Counted from the first letter of the stretch, positions 15,792 through 23,647 are shown. The stretch: 35,313 bases of DNA from UBA7702 sp051866595 (GCA_051866595.1 JBJDXI010000157.1:1-35313), one strand, 5' to 3'. The notes: a model not told the origin generated them from the sequence alone. Program-made: numbers and translations.

Positions 15792-16865
15792 ATGAATACA
15801 GATTATCATTATACTTATGAGGATGTGATGAAAAAAGCGTCGGCATACGGATTGCTGGATTCCATGTCTCAGGCAGACCGCCAATTGACAATGAAGAATC
15901 CCGATGCCGGCATGACGGTATTGCAAAGCCGGTACGATTATCAGAATGCCACCAGTGATGATGCCAGGGCTCTGTCCCATTTACAGGCGGAGCGGACAAG
16001 GCAGCAGTACGGTGGCTATTCCGGTGGCACCGATGGCAGTAAGTTTTATCTTAATGATCTTTCGCCGACAGATTACAACGCCGGCAGCGCGCCTTCGTTT
16101 CAGGATGATTACGGTGAAAAGGAAAAAGCGCTTTTGGATAAAACAATGCAGCGGGAGAAATATTCTTCTGCTTACGGCGATACCGAAAAGAATATACTGG
16201 CGCAGCTGGAAAGAGATGCGTCGACGGGGGATGACGGGCAAAGAGATGATTTGTTCGCATCTTACGCCAAACAGTACCGCCGCGAGGGAGAGCGAGCCGT
16301 AGCGGATACCATGGGTACGGCCTCAGCTTTAACCGGAGGCATCCCTTCGACGGCGGCGGTGACCGCGGCAAACCAGGCCGGTCAGTATTACGCGACGAAA
16401 TTATCGGACAAACTGCCGGAGCTGGAAGCGGCGCTGTCTGATCAGAAAGCGGCCCGGCAGCAGCTTTTGCTTAATGCTTTGCAGGCGGCTTCTTCGGCGG
16501 AAGACCGGAATTATCAGCGCTATCTGGACGAAATCGGTCTGGATTATGATCAGATGGATCTTCTGCGGGCATTGCGTAACGATGATTATGTCCAGTATCG
16601 GGATGCGCTTTCGCAGTACAATGCCGACCGCGATTTCGGTTATCGTCAGTTTACGGATGATCTCCAATATCAGGATTACAGGTCCGATACGGAACAGGCG
16701 CAGAAGAATTACGAAAATGAGGTGGAACTTGAAAAACAGCAGTACAGTGATGACCGTTCCCGGCTGGATGAGGAAAATTTATGGAATGCGGCAATTTATG
16801 CTCTGGAATACCTCAACGATTCTTCTCTGTTGAAAAAATTGATTGCCAAAGCAAAGGGTGTATAA
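15792..16865 (+). CDS. internal virion / ejection-type protein (probable)
   Basis: 357 residues, highly helical and rich in Gln, Asp, Tyr and Ala (repeated YQ, QYR, DYxQ segments), with a central alanine/threonine-rich segment (GTASALTGGIPSTAAVTAANQ) that could insert in a membrane. This composition resembles podovirus ejection proteins that extend the tail across the envelope on infection. No catalytic motif is visible. Start 15792 follows AAGGAGGAAT. It is followed by the M23 peptidase gene after one base. Confidence 0.6.
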   Translation: MNTDYHYTYEDVMKKASAYGLLDSMSQADRQLTMKNPDAGMTVLQSRYDYQNATSDDARALSHLQAERTRQQYGGYSGGTDGSKFYLNDLSPTDYNAGSAPSFQDDYGEKEKALLDKTMQREKYSSAYGDTEKNILAQLERDASTGDDGQRDDLFASYAKQYRREGERAVADTMGTASALTGGIPSTAAVTAANQAGQYYATKLSDKLPELEAALSDQKAARQQLLLNALQAASSAEDRNYQRYLDEIGLDYDQMDLLRALRNDDYVQYRDALSQYNADRDFGYRQFTDDLQYQDYRSDTEQAQKNYENEVELEKQQYSDDRSRLDEENLWNAAIYALEYLNDSSLLKKLIAKAKGV

Positions 16866-16866
16866 G

Positions 16867-17967
16867 ATGGCGGCAAAAAAAGGAAAAATACAGTCGGTAA
16901 AAGAGGCGGTTCTCCGCAGCGTTCAGAAAGTGGCCTCCGGAGGGAAATCAGCATCCCGCCGGAGCTCCGCGACAGGTACGTCTTCTGCAAAGACAGGCTC
17001 TTCGGGAAGTAAAAACGGAGGCAGTATTTCCCAGCGGCTGAACCGGGAATTGTATGAACAGACGCTGTTTCCGAAAACAGAATCGCCTCAAGGTTTGAAA
17101 AGGATTGATCTGACAAATCAGAAGAAAAACGATGTCACTGCCGGAAAATCGGAAAAAAAAGAGGTAAAAGCAAAAAAAATTACGTTACCTGTTTTATCGT
17201 CCTCCGGAATACAGAAATTTTCTGAGCCGGTGAGTGCTTCGGCCTCCCGTTGGATGGAAATGTATAACTCGAGAAGTGTTTTACCTGTTTCGGATTTCAG
17301 CGTTTCTTCGGTTTACGGTGTGGATCGTGGGACTCACCGTCACAGTGGCATCGACCTGGCCGTTCCCGAGGGAACGACGGTATCCGCGGTAAAAAAAGGT
17401 ACCGTTTCCTTTGCAGGCTGGGGCAACGGTTACGGTTATCGCATTGTGATTGACCATGGGGACGGTACTCAGACGACGTATAACCATCTTTCGGATATTG
17501 GCGTGAAAGTAGGGGATACGGTGAATGCCGGTTCCGCGATTGCGCTGTCGGGGGATACCGGTAACTCTACAGGACCGCATTTGCATTTTGAAGTGAAAAA
17601 AGACGGACGCTATGTGGATCCGGCGCTTTATTTTGACTTTGAAAACGGTACAACGGTGAAAAATGATGGGGCATATACTTCTCAGATGGCTTCCGTTTCC
17701 AGTGGGAAAAGCGCTTCTTCGCGAAAATCATCGTCTTCCTCTTCGAAAAGGAGGTCTTCCTCGGCGGCAAAGAAAGTTGTTCTGCCCTCAGTGAAGTACA
17801 GCGCTCCGGCGGAAAAAATCTATTTTGATGCTTCTCTGCCGTCGGTTGAAAAATTTTCTTTTGAAACGACGGCAACACATCCTTCCTTTTCAAGTGATAT
17901 GAATCCGTTGTTGGCGTTGATTCCGTCTTACCGTATACAACAAAAGACAACGAAGAAAAACAGCTGA
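16867..17967 (+). CDS. virion-associated M23 peptidase
   Basis: 366 residues. A serine/lysine-rich disordered N-terminus (1-110) precedes a LytM/M23 metallo-endopeptidase domain (about 145-255) with HxxxD (His159, Asp163), His207 and HLH (238-240), the full zinc set. A second Ser/Lys-rich linker (KSASSRKSSSSSSKRRS) and a short C-terminal tail follow. No signal peptide, and it is last in the structural run rather than in the lysis cassette. This points to a particle-borne enzyme that cuts cross-links during DNA entry. ATG 16867 follows AAAGGGTG. Confidence 0.87.
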   Translation: MAAKKGKIQSVKEAVLRSVQKVASGGKSASRRSSATGTSSAKTGSSGSKNGGSISQRLNRELYEQTLFPKTESPQGLKRIDLTNQKKNDVTAGKSEKKEVKAKKITLPVLSSSGIQKFSEPVSASASRWMEMYNSRSVLPVSDFSVSSVYGVDRGTHRHSGIDLAVPEGTTVSAVKKGTVSFAGWGNGYGYRIVIDHGDGTQTTYNHLSDIGVKVGDTVNAGSAIALSGDTGNSTGPHLHFEVKKDGRYVDPALYFDFENGTTVKNDGAYTSQMASVSSGKSASSRKSSSSSSKRRSSSAAKKVVLPSVKYSAPAEKIYFDASLPSVEKFSFETTATHPSFSSDMNPLLALIPSYRIQQKTTKKNS

Positions 17968-17990
17968 TCCATACAAGATCAGCTGTTTCA
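17959..17990 (+). terminator. terminator of the phage-like cluster
   Basis: 11-bp stem AACAGCTGATC / GATCAGCTGTT with a 7-nt loop that overlaps the stop codon of the M23 gene. The T tract after it is weak (TCATCTGTTTTG). It marks the end of the rightward run. Confidence 0.75.
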
Positions 17991-18089
17991 TCTGTTTTGT
18001 GCATTGCCGCGTGTTTTTATTTCGGCGCCGCCGATTTTGATTTTTTCTCCATCCGCTTCCAAATAAGTTTTGAGTTGCTGTTTTGTCAT
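17988..18089 (-). CDS. possible short ORF (33 codons), doubtful
   Basis: Reads MTKQQLKTYLEADG... with a basic end on the minus strand, downstream of mtbC. The composition looks protein-like, but there is no clear ribosome binding site. It may be a remnant cut off when the phage-like cluster arrived. Confidence 0.25.
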   Translation of the reverse strand: MTKQQLKTYLEADGEKIKIGGAEIKTRGNAQNR

Positions 18090-18512
18090 CGCGTTTGTTA
18101 TTTTCTGTACTGGTTATGGAATAAAATATTCCGGAAGGGATCTTGGGGGATATTCCTTCCGGAATGGATTTAGTTGGAGAACCGTTTTCAGTGGTTTCCC
18201 TGGATACAATTTTGACAACAGCGGAATCCGTACCCGGTTTTAAATAATTATGGAGGTATTTTTTTATTTCAGGCGATTTTTTCCGCTTTGGATGAGTTGA
18301 TTTCTTTTATTGGTATTTAGAGACGGGATTTTGCTTCGTCATTTTTAAACAGAAATGATAAATCCCAGAAAAATAGTTAATGTGTTCATCGTAAAACTCC
18401 TTTCTTGCGGACGGTAATAAGTTTATATTGCCGAAGATTTTTTTATTTCTGTTAAGAAATCGGAGTTTACATTGCCATTCTGTATTTATTTGTAAACCAT
18501 TTGTCTGTAGTT
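18090..18512. other. 423-bp AT-rich gap between phage cluster and mtb operon
   Basis: No convincing gene on either strand. One perfect 11-bp inverted repeat, ATTCCGGAAGG / CCTTCCGGAAT (18128-18138 and 18155-18165, 16-nt loop), could form an RNA hairpin. No attachment-site repeat matching the left flank (1298-1381) was seen. Confidence 0.6.
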
Positions 18513-18548
18513 TTGTATCGCTGCCGGTTTTATCCGGCAGCGATACAA
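18513..18548 (-). terminator. strong hairpin after mtbC
   Basis: 15-bp perfect stem (TTGTATCGCTGCCGG and its complement, 6-nt loop), 6 bp past the mtbC stop. It lacks a good U tract on the minus strand, so it may work as an mRNA 3'-end stabiliser or a factor-assisted terminator. Confidence 0.75.
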
Positions 18549-18554
18549 ATAATT

Positions 18555-19199
18555 TTATCCGAGAAGAGCGAGGGCTTTTTCCACGGCTTCGGCCGCGTCT
18601 TCGCCGTAAGCGTCGGCACCGATGCGTTTGGCGAAACGTTCTGTTACCGGTGCGCCGCCGATCATTGTTTTGAACCGGCCTTTGTAGCCTTTTTCTTTCA
18701 GCAGGTCTTCCAGTTTTTTACATTCGGCCATGGTGGTGGTCAGCAGGGCCGAAGTACCGATGAGCTGAGCGTCGTGTTCCACCGCGGCATCAATGATCTT
18801 TTCCGCGGCCACGTCACGGCCGAGGTCCACGACTTCAATGCCCTGGGTTTTAATGAGGGAAGCCACAATCCCTTTGCCGATGTCATGAACATCGCCCTGT
18901 ACCGTAGCAAGAATCATCGTACCTTTCTTTTCGGTGACGGTGCCTTTTTTTGCCATTTCCGCGTCAAGAAGGTCGCTGACTTTCTGCATGACATCGGCGG
19001 CGAGCATCAGTTCCGGCAGGAACACCCGGCCTTTGCCGAAGAGGTCACCGACTTCGCGGATCCCCGCGGAAAACCCTTCGGAAAGTACTTCCACAGCGCA
19101 ATCTTCGGCGATGGCGCGGTTCATAATATCGAGAGCCTGTGTCTCATTATAAGCAATCATGGAGTCAATGGCTTCTTTAATTAATGTTTCTTTGGACAT
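18555..19199 (-). CDS. mtbC: dimethylamine corrinoid protein
   Basis: 214-residue cytoplasmic B12 protein that receives the methyl group from MtbB on Co(I) and passes it to a second methyltransferase. It has the N-terminal helical cap (1-85) and the cobalamin-binding domain with DVHDIG (Asp103, His105, Gly108; His105 is the lower cobalt ligand), the SAL segment (150-152) and GG at 181-182. MtmC, MtbC and MttC are close paralogues; MtbC is chosen because the gene sits 35 bp after mtbB in the same operon. ATG behind GGGAGGGAT. Confidence 0.92.
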   Translation of the reverse strand: MSKETLIKEAIDSMIAYNETQALDIMNRAIAEDCAVEVLSEGFSAGIREVGDLFGKGRVFLPELMLAADVMQKVSDLLDAEMAKKGTVTEKKGTMILATVQGDVHDIGKGIVASLIKTQGIEVVDLGRDVAAEKIIDAAVEHDAQLIGTSALLTTTMAECKKLEDLLKEKGYKGRFKTMIGGAPVTERFAKRIGADAYGEDAAEAVEKALALLG

Positions 19200-19234
19200 A
19201 TCTTATCCCTCCCTGATAAAATTCTTTTATTTGC

Positions 19235-20623
19235 TTACAGCAATCCGGCTTCTTTTTTGAAGCGGTTGACGCTGTTGATGGGAATACCGAGAATATCGGC
19301 AATGCGGAATTTGGTTTCCATGCCAACGGCGGCATCGGGTCTGGATTGGGTGGTACCGATATTCAGTTCTTCCCTGAGATCTTTCATTTCGGCACAGTCC
19401 GCCAGATTTTCGATGGGGCAGCCTAATTTTTCGGCTACATATTTTTTCGCGTCGTTGATTTTATAACCCTGAAGTTCCATGCGGTATACCAGGTCGCCGG
19501 CACTCCTTATGCCGCCCATACCCGCGGTGGATTCATGGGTTACCGCCATACCGAAGGTATCGCCTGCGCCTACCTACAATCCGTCGACGCCGGCAATTTC
19601 GACTAAAGCTTTGTCTACTCTGGAAACCGCATCGGCCGAAGGAATAACGGAAAGGGGAACACCGCCGACACCCATACCTACATTGGCATGGACGGGGATG
19701 TCCGCCGCGTTGACTGCCGCTTTAGCGAAGGTGACAACACGGGCCAGATTCCAGGCCAGAGACATGGAACTGTTGGTGTTAACGGCCATACCAAAAATGG
19801 ATACACCGGCACGTTCTGCCATTTTAACCTGCTGATGGGGATAGAGACCGGCGATGATTTCATCATCAAAACTCAGTTGGCCGTGCATCCCGAGATTGAA
19901 TTCTCCGGCCATGCCGACTTCAAAGCCGGTGGTGGGATACATTTTCTTTAAAATCCGAACGGCTTCCAGCGAAGCTTTGACATCGGCGTCACCGGAGGCG
20001 CCCACCGTATCGAAGTTGATGCCGTCGGCGCCGGCTTCGATCATATTGGAGGCTACAAAAACAATATCTTTGATGGCATGTTCAATGGCTTCTTCCTGAG
20101 CGGCCCGGGCTTCCGGGATTCTTCCCGCGGGGAGAAGTTCTGCCCAGTTTTCACAGGGGCCATCGGGTTTGGTGTAGAGGCCCATGTTGGGCATGGCGCC
20201 GTACATTACCGGAAGGGTTGTCATGAGCTGGGCCTGTTCCATGGCCTGACGTTCTTCGGAAATAATGGGTTTGATGGGTTTGTAGCTGTAATCCACATGG
20301 CAAAGTTCAATGCTGTCGGAAGCGAGGGCGCGTTCCTGCGTGAGGATTGCCTGGAGGCGATCCATGGGGATACCATTGCGGACACTGAGTTTTAACGTAC
20401 CGGCATCGAAAGAAACAACGACTTCTTTGCCGGGTTCTACGGAAACAATTTTCTGCGGACAAGCGATGATTTCATAGAGGTAGTCCATTTCATCCTGAGT
20501 CATCGGCGGGATCTGGGCGCGGTCCGCTGCGTCTTGCGTACCGTCTTCAATATCGGCACGGATTTCTTCTTCGGTCATTTCAGCAATGTAGTTATCGCCG
20601 TAGCGTGTTAGAATTTTAGCCAT
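19235..20623 (-). CDS. mtbB: dimethylamine:corrinoid methyltransferase with pyrrolysine (UAG) codon
   Basis: Transfers a methyl group from dimethylamine to the MtbC corrinoid. The frame runs from ATG 20623 (behind GAAGGGAGAT) to TAA 19235, 462 residues, interrupted by one TAG at codon 350 (19574-19576). The flanking protein, GVDGL-[UAG]-VGAGDTFGM, matches the pyrrolysine site of archaeal MtbB as I remember it (Pyl near position 356 of about 467). The sequence before it (GMGVGGVPLSVIP) and after it (HESTAGMGGIRSAGDLVYRME) continues the same family, so this is one gene, not two ORFs or a pseudogene. Standard gene callers will split or truncate it. Expression needs pylT/pylS and pyrrolysine synthesis elsewhere in the genome. 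Confidence 0.95.
19574..19576 (-). other. in-frame UAG decoded as pyrrolysine
   Basis: Codon 350 of mtbB. It lies in the substrate-site loop after VEIAGVDGL. The 112 downstream codons are conserved family sequence with no other stop until the TAA at 19235. Confidence 0.93.
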
Positions 20624-20666
20624 GATTGAAATCTCCCTTCGTTTTTTCTTTGATGCTTTTAAATAA

Positions 20667-20683
20667 TGCAAAAACCGTGCCAA
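20667..20683 (-). promoter_or_regulatory. sigma-54 (-24/-12) promoter of mtbBC
   Basis: Minus strand reads TTGGCACGGTTTTTGCA, a full match to the consensus TGGCACG-N4-TTGC with GG and GC correctly spaced. It lies about 45 bp upstream of the mtbB ATG. Sigma-54 promoters need an enhancer-binding activator, and one is encoded just upstream. Confidence 0.95.
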
Positions 20684-20753
20684 TAATAAGAGAAACGAAA
20701 AATTATTTAAAATGCCTGTTAAAATAGGTTAAAAAGAATGAAAGCACATTTAG

Positions 20754-20790
20754 AAAAAAACGCAAGGTGATGAAAAAAATCATCACCTTG
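20754..20790 (-). terminator. regulator terminator overlapping an enhancer palindrome
   Basis: 11-bp stem CAAGGTGATGA / TCATCACCTTG (20763-20790) followed on the minus strand by CG and seven T. It would terminate the sigma-54 regulator transcript. Its core is also the first of the three 16-bp activator palindromes, so one sequence appears to serve two jobs. Confidence 0.75.
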
Positions 20791-20873
20791 CTGACTTTGT
20801 ATGGATTTTTTAAATGAATTCCAAGAAAAACAACTGATGAAAAAAATCATCACGTATGATGAAAAAAATCATC
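20769..20873. promoter_or_regulatory. three enhancer (UAS) palindromes for the sigma-54 activator
   Basis: GATGAAAAAAATCATC occurs exactly three times: 20769-20784, 20836-20851 and 20858-20873. The last two centres are 22 bp apart (two helical turns). All lie about 85-205 bp upstream of the mtbB promoter, the usual distance for enhancer-binding proteins acting by looping. The last copy ends 22 bp from the regulator stop codon. Confidence 0.85.
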
Positions 20874-20895
20874 GAATATTTGAGTAAAACCATGG

Positions 20896-22284
20896 TTACA
20901 GATTGTGTTTCTTTTTCAGTTTAATCACTGTGCTTTGGTCAATATCCAGAGCTTTTGCTACTTCGTATGAGGAATGGTAGATTTTATATGCTTTTTGAAG
21001 CAGTTGTTTCTCAATTTCGGCTTTGGCTGCTTTCATTGGTACAATATCGGAGCAATGGATCGTTTCCGCGGCGGTTTCTGTTTTATCAATGAGCCGAGAG
21101 AAGGTCGCTCCGGTCAGTTGGCTGCCTTCTTCCTGAATATAAAGCCTTTCGATCAGATGCTCCATTTCCCGGATATTTCCGGGCCAGTCATAATGTTTTA
21201 ATGGCGCGGTAATATCCTTACTGAAATATTTCTGGACGTTGTATTTTTTATTATATTTGTAGAGGAAGAATTGAGCCAAGGGCAAAATATCATCGCCCCA
21301 TTTTCGGAGCGGCGGTATCTGAATGGGGAAAACATCAAGGCGATAGTACAGATCCTGCCGGAAACTGCCGTTTTCGCTCATGGCCTTGAGATCCCGGTGA
21401 GTAGCGGCGATGATCCGGGTGTTGACGGTGATTTTTTTATGTCCGCCTACCCGGGTGATGGTCTTTTCCTGAATAAAATCGAGCAGTTTGACCTGCATGG
21501 ACAAGGGGAGCTCACCGATTTCATCCAAAAATAGTGTGCCGTTGTTGGCCAGCTCAATCTTGCCGATTTTCCCTCCTTTGGCGGCGCCGGTAAAGGCACC
21601 CTCTTCGTAACCGAAAAGCTCTGATTCAAAAAGATTTTCCGGAATGGTGCCGCAGTTGATTTTAATAAAAGGTCCATTTTTGTATTTACTGAACTGATGC
21701 GCCATTTTGGCAATGCCGGTTTTCCCTGTTCCGGTTTCTCCCTGAATCAGGATGATAATATCCAAAGGGGCTATGCGGATCAGTTCATTGACGATCTGTT
21801 TATAAATCTCTCCGACGTACATTGTATCCTGGAGCGACATATAATCCTCTTTCAATTTGGACAGGATTTTCAGTTCGTGCTGTAGGTTGTAGTTTTCTTC
21901 CAGCAGACTGTTGTTAATGGAACTGAGCTCGGCAATATCTTGTGCGGTGGACACAACGTATTTCATTTTGCCCTGGTTGTCAAAAATGGGGATACCGAAA
22001 ATCAGAAGATTGTTGCCGTTATTGACTTTTTGTATGAGTTTACAGGGCTTTTTTTCTTTGAGCGTTTTCAGCGTTACGCTCTGGGAAATGGTTCCGTCGG
22101 CAACCAGATCACCGATATGGTGTCCGATGATATTCTCCTTTAAACGGCCCGTCAACAGGGATGAGGCCGGATTCAGATAAAGAATGATCCCATTTGCGTC
22201 GCAAACGAAAATTTCATGGGGAAGCGCTTCGACAATATCCTGAAAGAATTCTTCCGGAAGTACCGGGTGAGTGGAGTTGCTCAT
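20896..22284 (-). CDS. sigma-54-dependent enhancer-binding activator, PAS-AAA+-Fis
   Basis: 462 residues. An N-terminal PAS sensor (about 12-120) is followed by a short coiled linker (120-155) and an AAA+ domain with Walker A GETGTGKT (182-189), the sigma-54-contacting GAFTGA loop (229-234) and Walker B LFLDEIG (251-257). A Fis-type helix-turn-helix follows at about 415-462. All activation motifs are intact. It lies immediately upstream of the mtbBC promoter and the three palindromes, so it is almost certainly their activator. The PAS ligand could be a methylamine, a redox state or a corrinoid; the sequence does not say. AGGAGG lies four bases before the ATG. Confidence 0.93.
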   Translation of the reverse strand: MSNSTHPVLPEEFFQDIVEALPHEIFVCDANGIILYLNPASSLLTGRLKENIIGHHIGDLVADGTISQSVTLKTLKEKKPCKLIQKVNNGNNLLIFGIPIFDNQGKMKYVVSTAQDIAELSSINNSLLEENYNLQHELKILSKLKEDYMSLQDTMYVGEIYKQIVNELIRIAPLDIIILIQGETGTGKTGIAKMAHQFSKYKNGPFIKINCGTIPENLFESELFGYEEGAFTGAAKGGKIGKIELANNGTLFLDEIGELPLSMQVKLLDFIQEKTITRVGGHKKITVNTRIIAATHRDLKAMSENGSFRQDLYYRLDVFPIQIPPLRKWGDDILPLAQFFLYKYNKKYNVQKYFSKDITAPLKHYDWPGNIREMEHLIERLYIQEEGSQLTGATFSRLIDKTETAAETIHCSDIVPMKAAKAEIEKQLLQKAYKIYHSSYEVAKALDIDQSTVIKLKKKHNL

Positions 22285-22299
22285 ATGACCTCCTTCGTT

Positions 22300-22749
22300 T
22301 TATACGAACAGACCAAAACCGACAGCGGCACAGAGGATACCGAGAATGGCGCCGCAAAGCACATCTTTGGTTGAATGATAATGCAGATATTTTCGGAGAA
22401 AAGCCAGAAAAACAGCGGGTACAAACAGCAGCAATCCAACGCTGTGGCAGAAATAAGCGATTGTTGATGCAATGAGAAAGGCGCAGAAAACGTGGCGGCT
22501 GGGAAAGGAATGACCTTTTTTGCAATTTTGTTTCGGTGGTTTGATGGACGGATCTGTTTCGTAAGGCCGGGGCGCGTTGTAAAAATGCCGGAAAACCGAG
22601 ACGGCCAGAAAGGAAATGCCGCAGATGAGAAGCGTTTTCCATACCAATGGATGCTTGTGAAAAAGAAGTATGAGAATCAAAACACAGAAGGAGACATAAA
22701 ATAACGCGGTTGTGATTTGATTCGCGATTGAAAAAAACTTTTTCGGCAT
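22300..22749 (-). CDS. PAP2-family membrane phosphatase
   Basis: 149-residue integral membrane protein with about four to five hydrophobic segments. The PAP2 motifs are recognisable as RHFYNAPRP, then GHSFPSRH (the PSGH-equivalent with the catalytic His) and YLHYHSTKDV (the SRxxxxxHxxxD-equivalent, with Lys in place of Val/Ile near the end). The likely substrate is undecaprenyl diphosphate or another lipid phosphate. The start is placed at ATG 22749, after AAAAGGATG. It ends 15 bp before the sigma-54 activator and could be co-transcribed with it. Confidence 0.85.
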   Translation of the reverse strand: MPKKFFSIANQITTALFYVSFCVLILILLFHKHPLVWKTLLICGISFLAVSVFRHFYNAPRPYETDPSIKPPKQNCKKGHSFPSRHVFCAFLIASTIAYFCHSVGLLLFVPAVFLAFLRKYLHYHSTKDVLCGAILGILCAAVGFGLFV

Positions 22750-22780
22750 GAAGTTCATCCTTTTAACGGGAATTTTTTCT

Positions 22781-22809
22781 ATTATAACATAAAAAGAGAG
22801 TATCATCAA
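22781..22809 (-). promoter_or_regulatory. promoter of the PAP2 gene
   Basis: -35 TTGATG (22804-22809), 17 bp, perfect -10 TATAAT (22781-22786), 31 bp before the start codon. The -35 and spacer coincide with one arm of a long inverted repeat. Confidence 0.75.
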
Positions 22810-22880
22810 AGCGGAAAATCCATGGCAACTAGCCCTTTGTTTTGGGCGCTTTTGCCGTGATGAGCGTTGATATACTCTCT
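22795..22880. repeat. long-range inverted repeat around the PAP2 promoter
   Basis: AGAGAGTATCATCAA (22795-22809) and TTGATATACTCTCT (22867-22880) are complementary with one bulged base, separated by 57 bp that contain a smaller stem (GCCC/GGGC). On the minus strand the distal arm is followed by TTTTT. It could be the terminator of the MarR gene upstream, a paired operator, or a structured leader RNA. Confidence 0.6.
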
Positions 22881-22893
22881 GTTTTCTGAATTT

Positions 22894-23640
22894 TTATTTT
22901 GAGTTTGGCATTTGGTATGTTTTCAGCGCTTTTCGGAATTGCAGATAAACGGCGTCATGACTGTCTTTGATCATCTTTCCCGAGAAAACAACGGAACAGA
23001 TGTTACCGTTAAACCGCATCCGCCAGATGGATTCAAACTGTTCTTTCTGTCGAAGCTTCTCTTCAAGAGCGGTTAAAGAATATTTCTCTTTGAAGCGAAT
23101 CTGATCTTCATAGGAAAGGCGGGGCAGGCATTGCTCGTTGAGAAACGATTCATAGGAGCAGAAAGGCAGATAAGAATAAACGTTTTTCAGTGGGTCTTTT
23201 TCCTCTATCGGGTAGAACAACGCTTTTTTGCGGTCGAGTCTGCCACTGAGCAAGTTTCCGCTTTGATCCGCTTTATGAATATATTCCATTGTTTCCATAT
23301 AGCGGGACAGGCCGGAGATCAAAGAACGCACGGCAGGTGTTGTTTTGAAGTGGATCACGCGGTGGTCGGAATCATCGCTTCTGCTGATGAGATAGTTTTC
23401 TTTGCAGAGGTGATCACAGGCCCGGCTCACTACGCCTTTGGTTTTACCGATGTCGGCACAGAGTTTTGTGACATTATCGCATAAGGGATCACGGCAGATT
23501 GCGAAAAGCAGATCCGCTTCCATCACCGACAAGCCGTAAGGCTCCAAAAGGTAACGCAGGCCTTCATGGTATTGTCTCTGAAATTTCTTTTCTTTTCGGT
23601 AAAAATCAATCAAATCTGTATAGCGTTCGTTTGTACTCAT
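22894..23640 (-). CDS. MarR-like winged-helix regulator with long C-terminal extension
   Basis: 248 residues. Residues 1-125 fit a MarR domain (helical dimer part, recognition helix near NVTKLCADIGKTKGVVSRACDHL, wing SDDSDHRVIHF). The remaining 120 residues (SYLPFCSYESFLNEQ..., FESIWRMRFNGNICSVVF) are unlike MarR and unrecognised, roughly doubling the usual length. Starting 7 bp after the ABC ATPase, it is the last gene of the transporter operon and may control it in response to the transported solute. Confidence 0.8.
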   Translation of the reverse strand: MSTNERYTDLIDFYRKEKKFQRQYHEGLRYLLEPYGLSVMEADLLFAICRDPLCDNVTKLCADIGKTKGVVSRACDHLCKENYLISRSDDSDHRVIHFKTTPAVRSLISGLSRYMETMEYIHKADQSGNLLSGRLDRKKALFYPIEEKDPLKNVYSYLPFCSYESFLNEQCLPRLSYEDQIRFKEKYSLTALEEKLRQKEQFESIWRMRFNGNICSVVFSGKMIKDSHDAVYLQFRKALKTYQMPNSK

Positions 23641-23647
23641 GATTAGA

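Noticed and set aside
1298..18110. Attachment-site direct repeats flanking the first phage-like cluster
   Set aside because: Comparing 1298-1381 with 17990-18110 by eye showed no shared run long enough to call, and no tRNA gene is at either edge.
18428..19184. Plus-strand ORFs opposite mtbC
   Set aside because: Antisense frames of a gene with clear cobalamin-binding motifs; no ribosome binding site and no recognisable domains.
19235..19549. Separate 104-residue ORF starting MAVTHESTAGMGG
   Set aside because: It is the C-terminal part of mtbB after the in-frame UAG, in the same frame and with family sequence continuing on both sides. No ribosome binding site supports an independent start.
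22795..22880. Known riboswitch upstream of the PAP2 gene
   Set aside because: I compared it by memory with common classes (SAM, TPP, purine, fluoride, ZTP, THF, c-di-GMP, guanidine) and found no matching conserved core. The promoter also lies within it, so most of the fold would not be in the PAP2 transcript.
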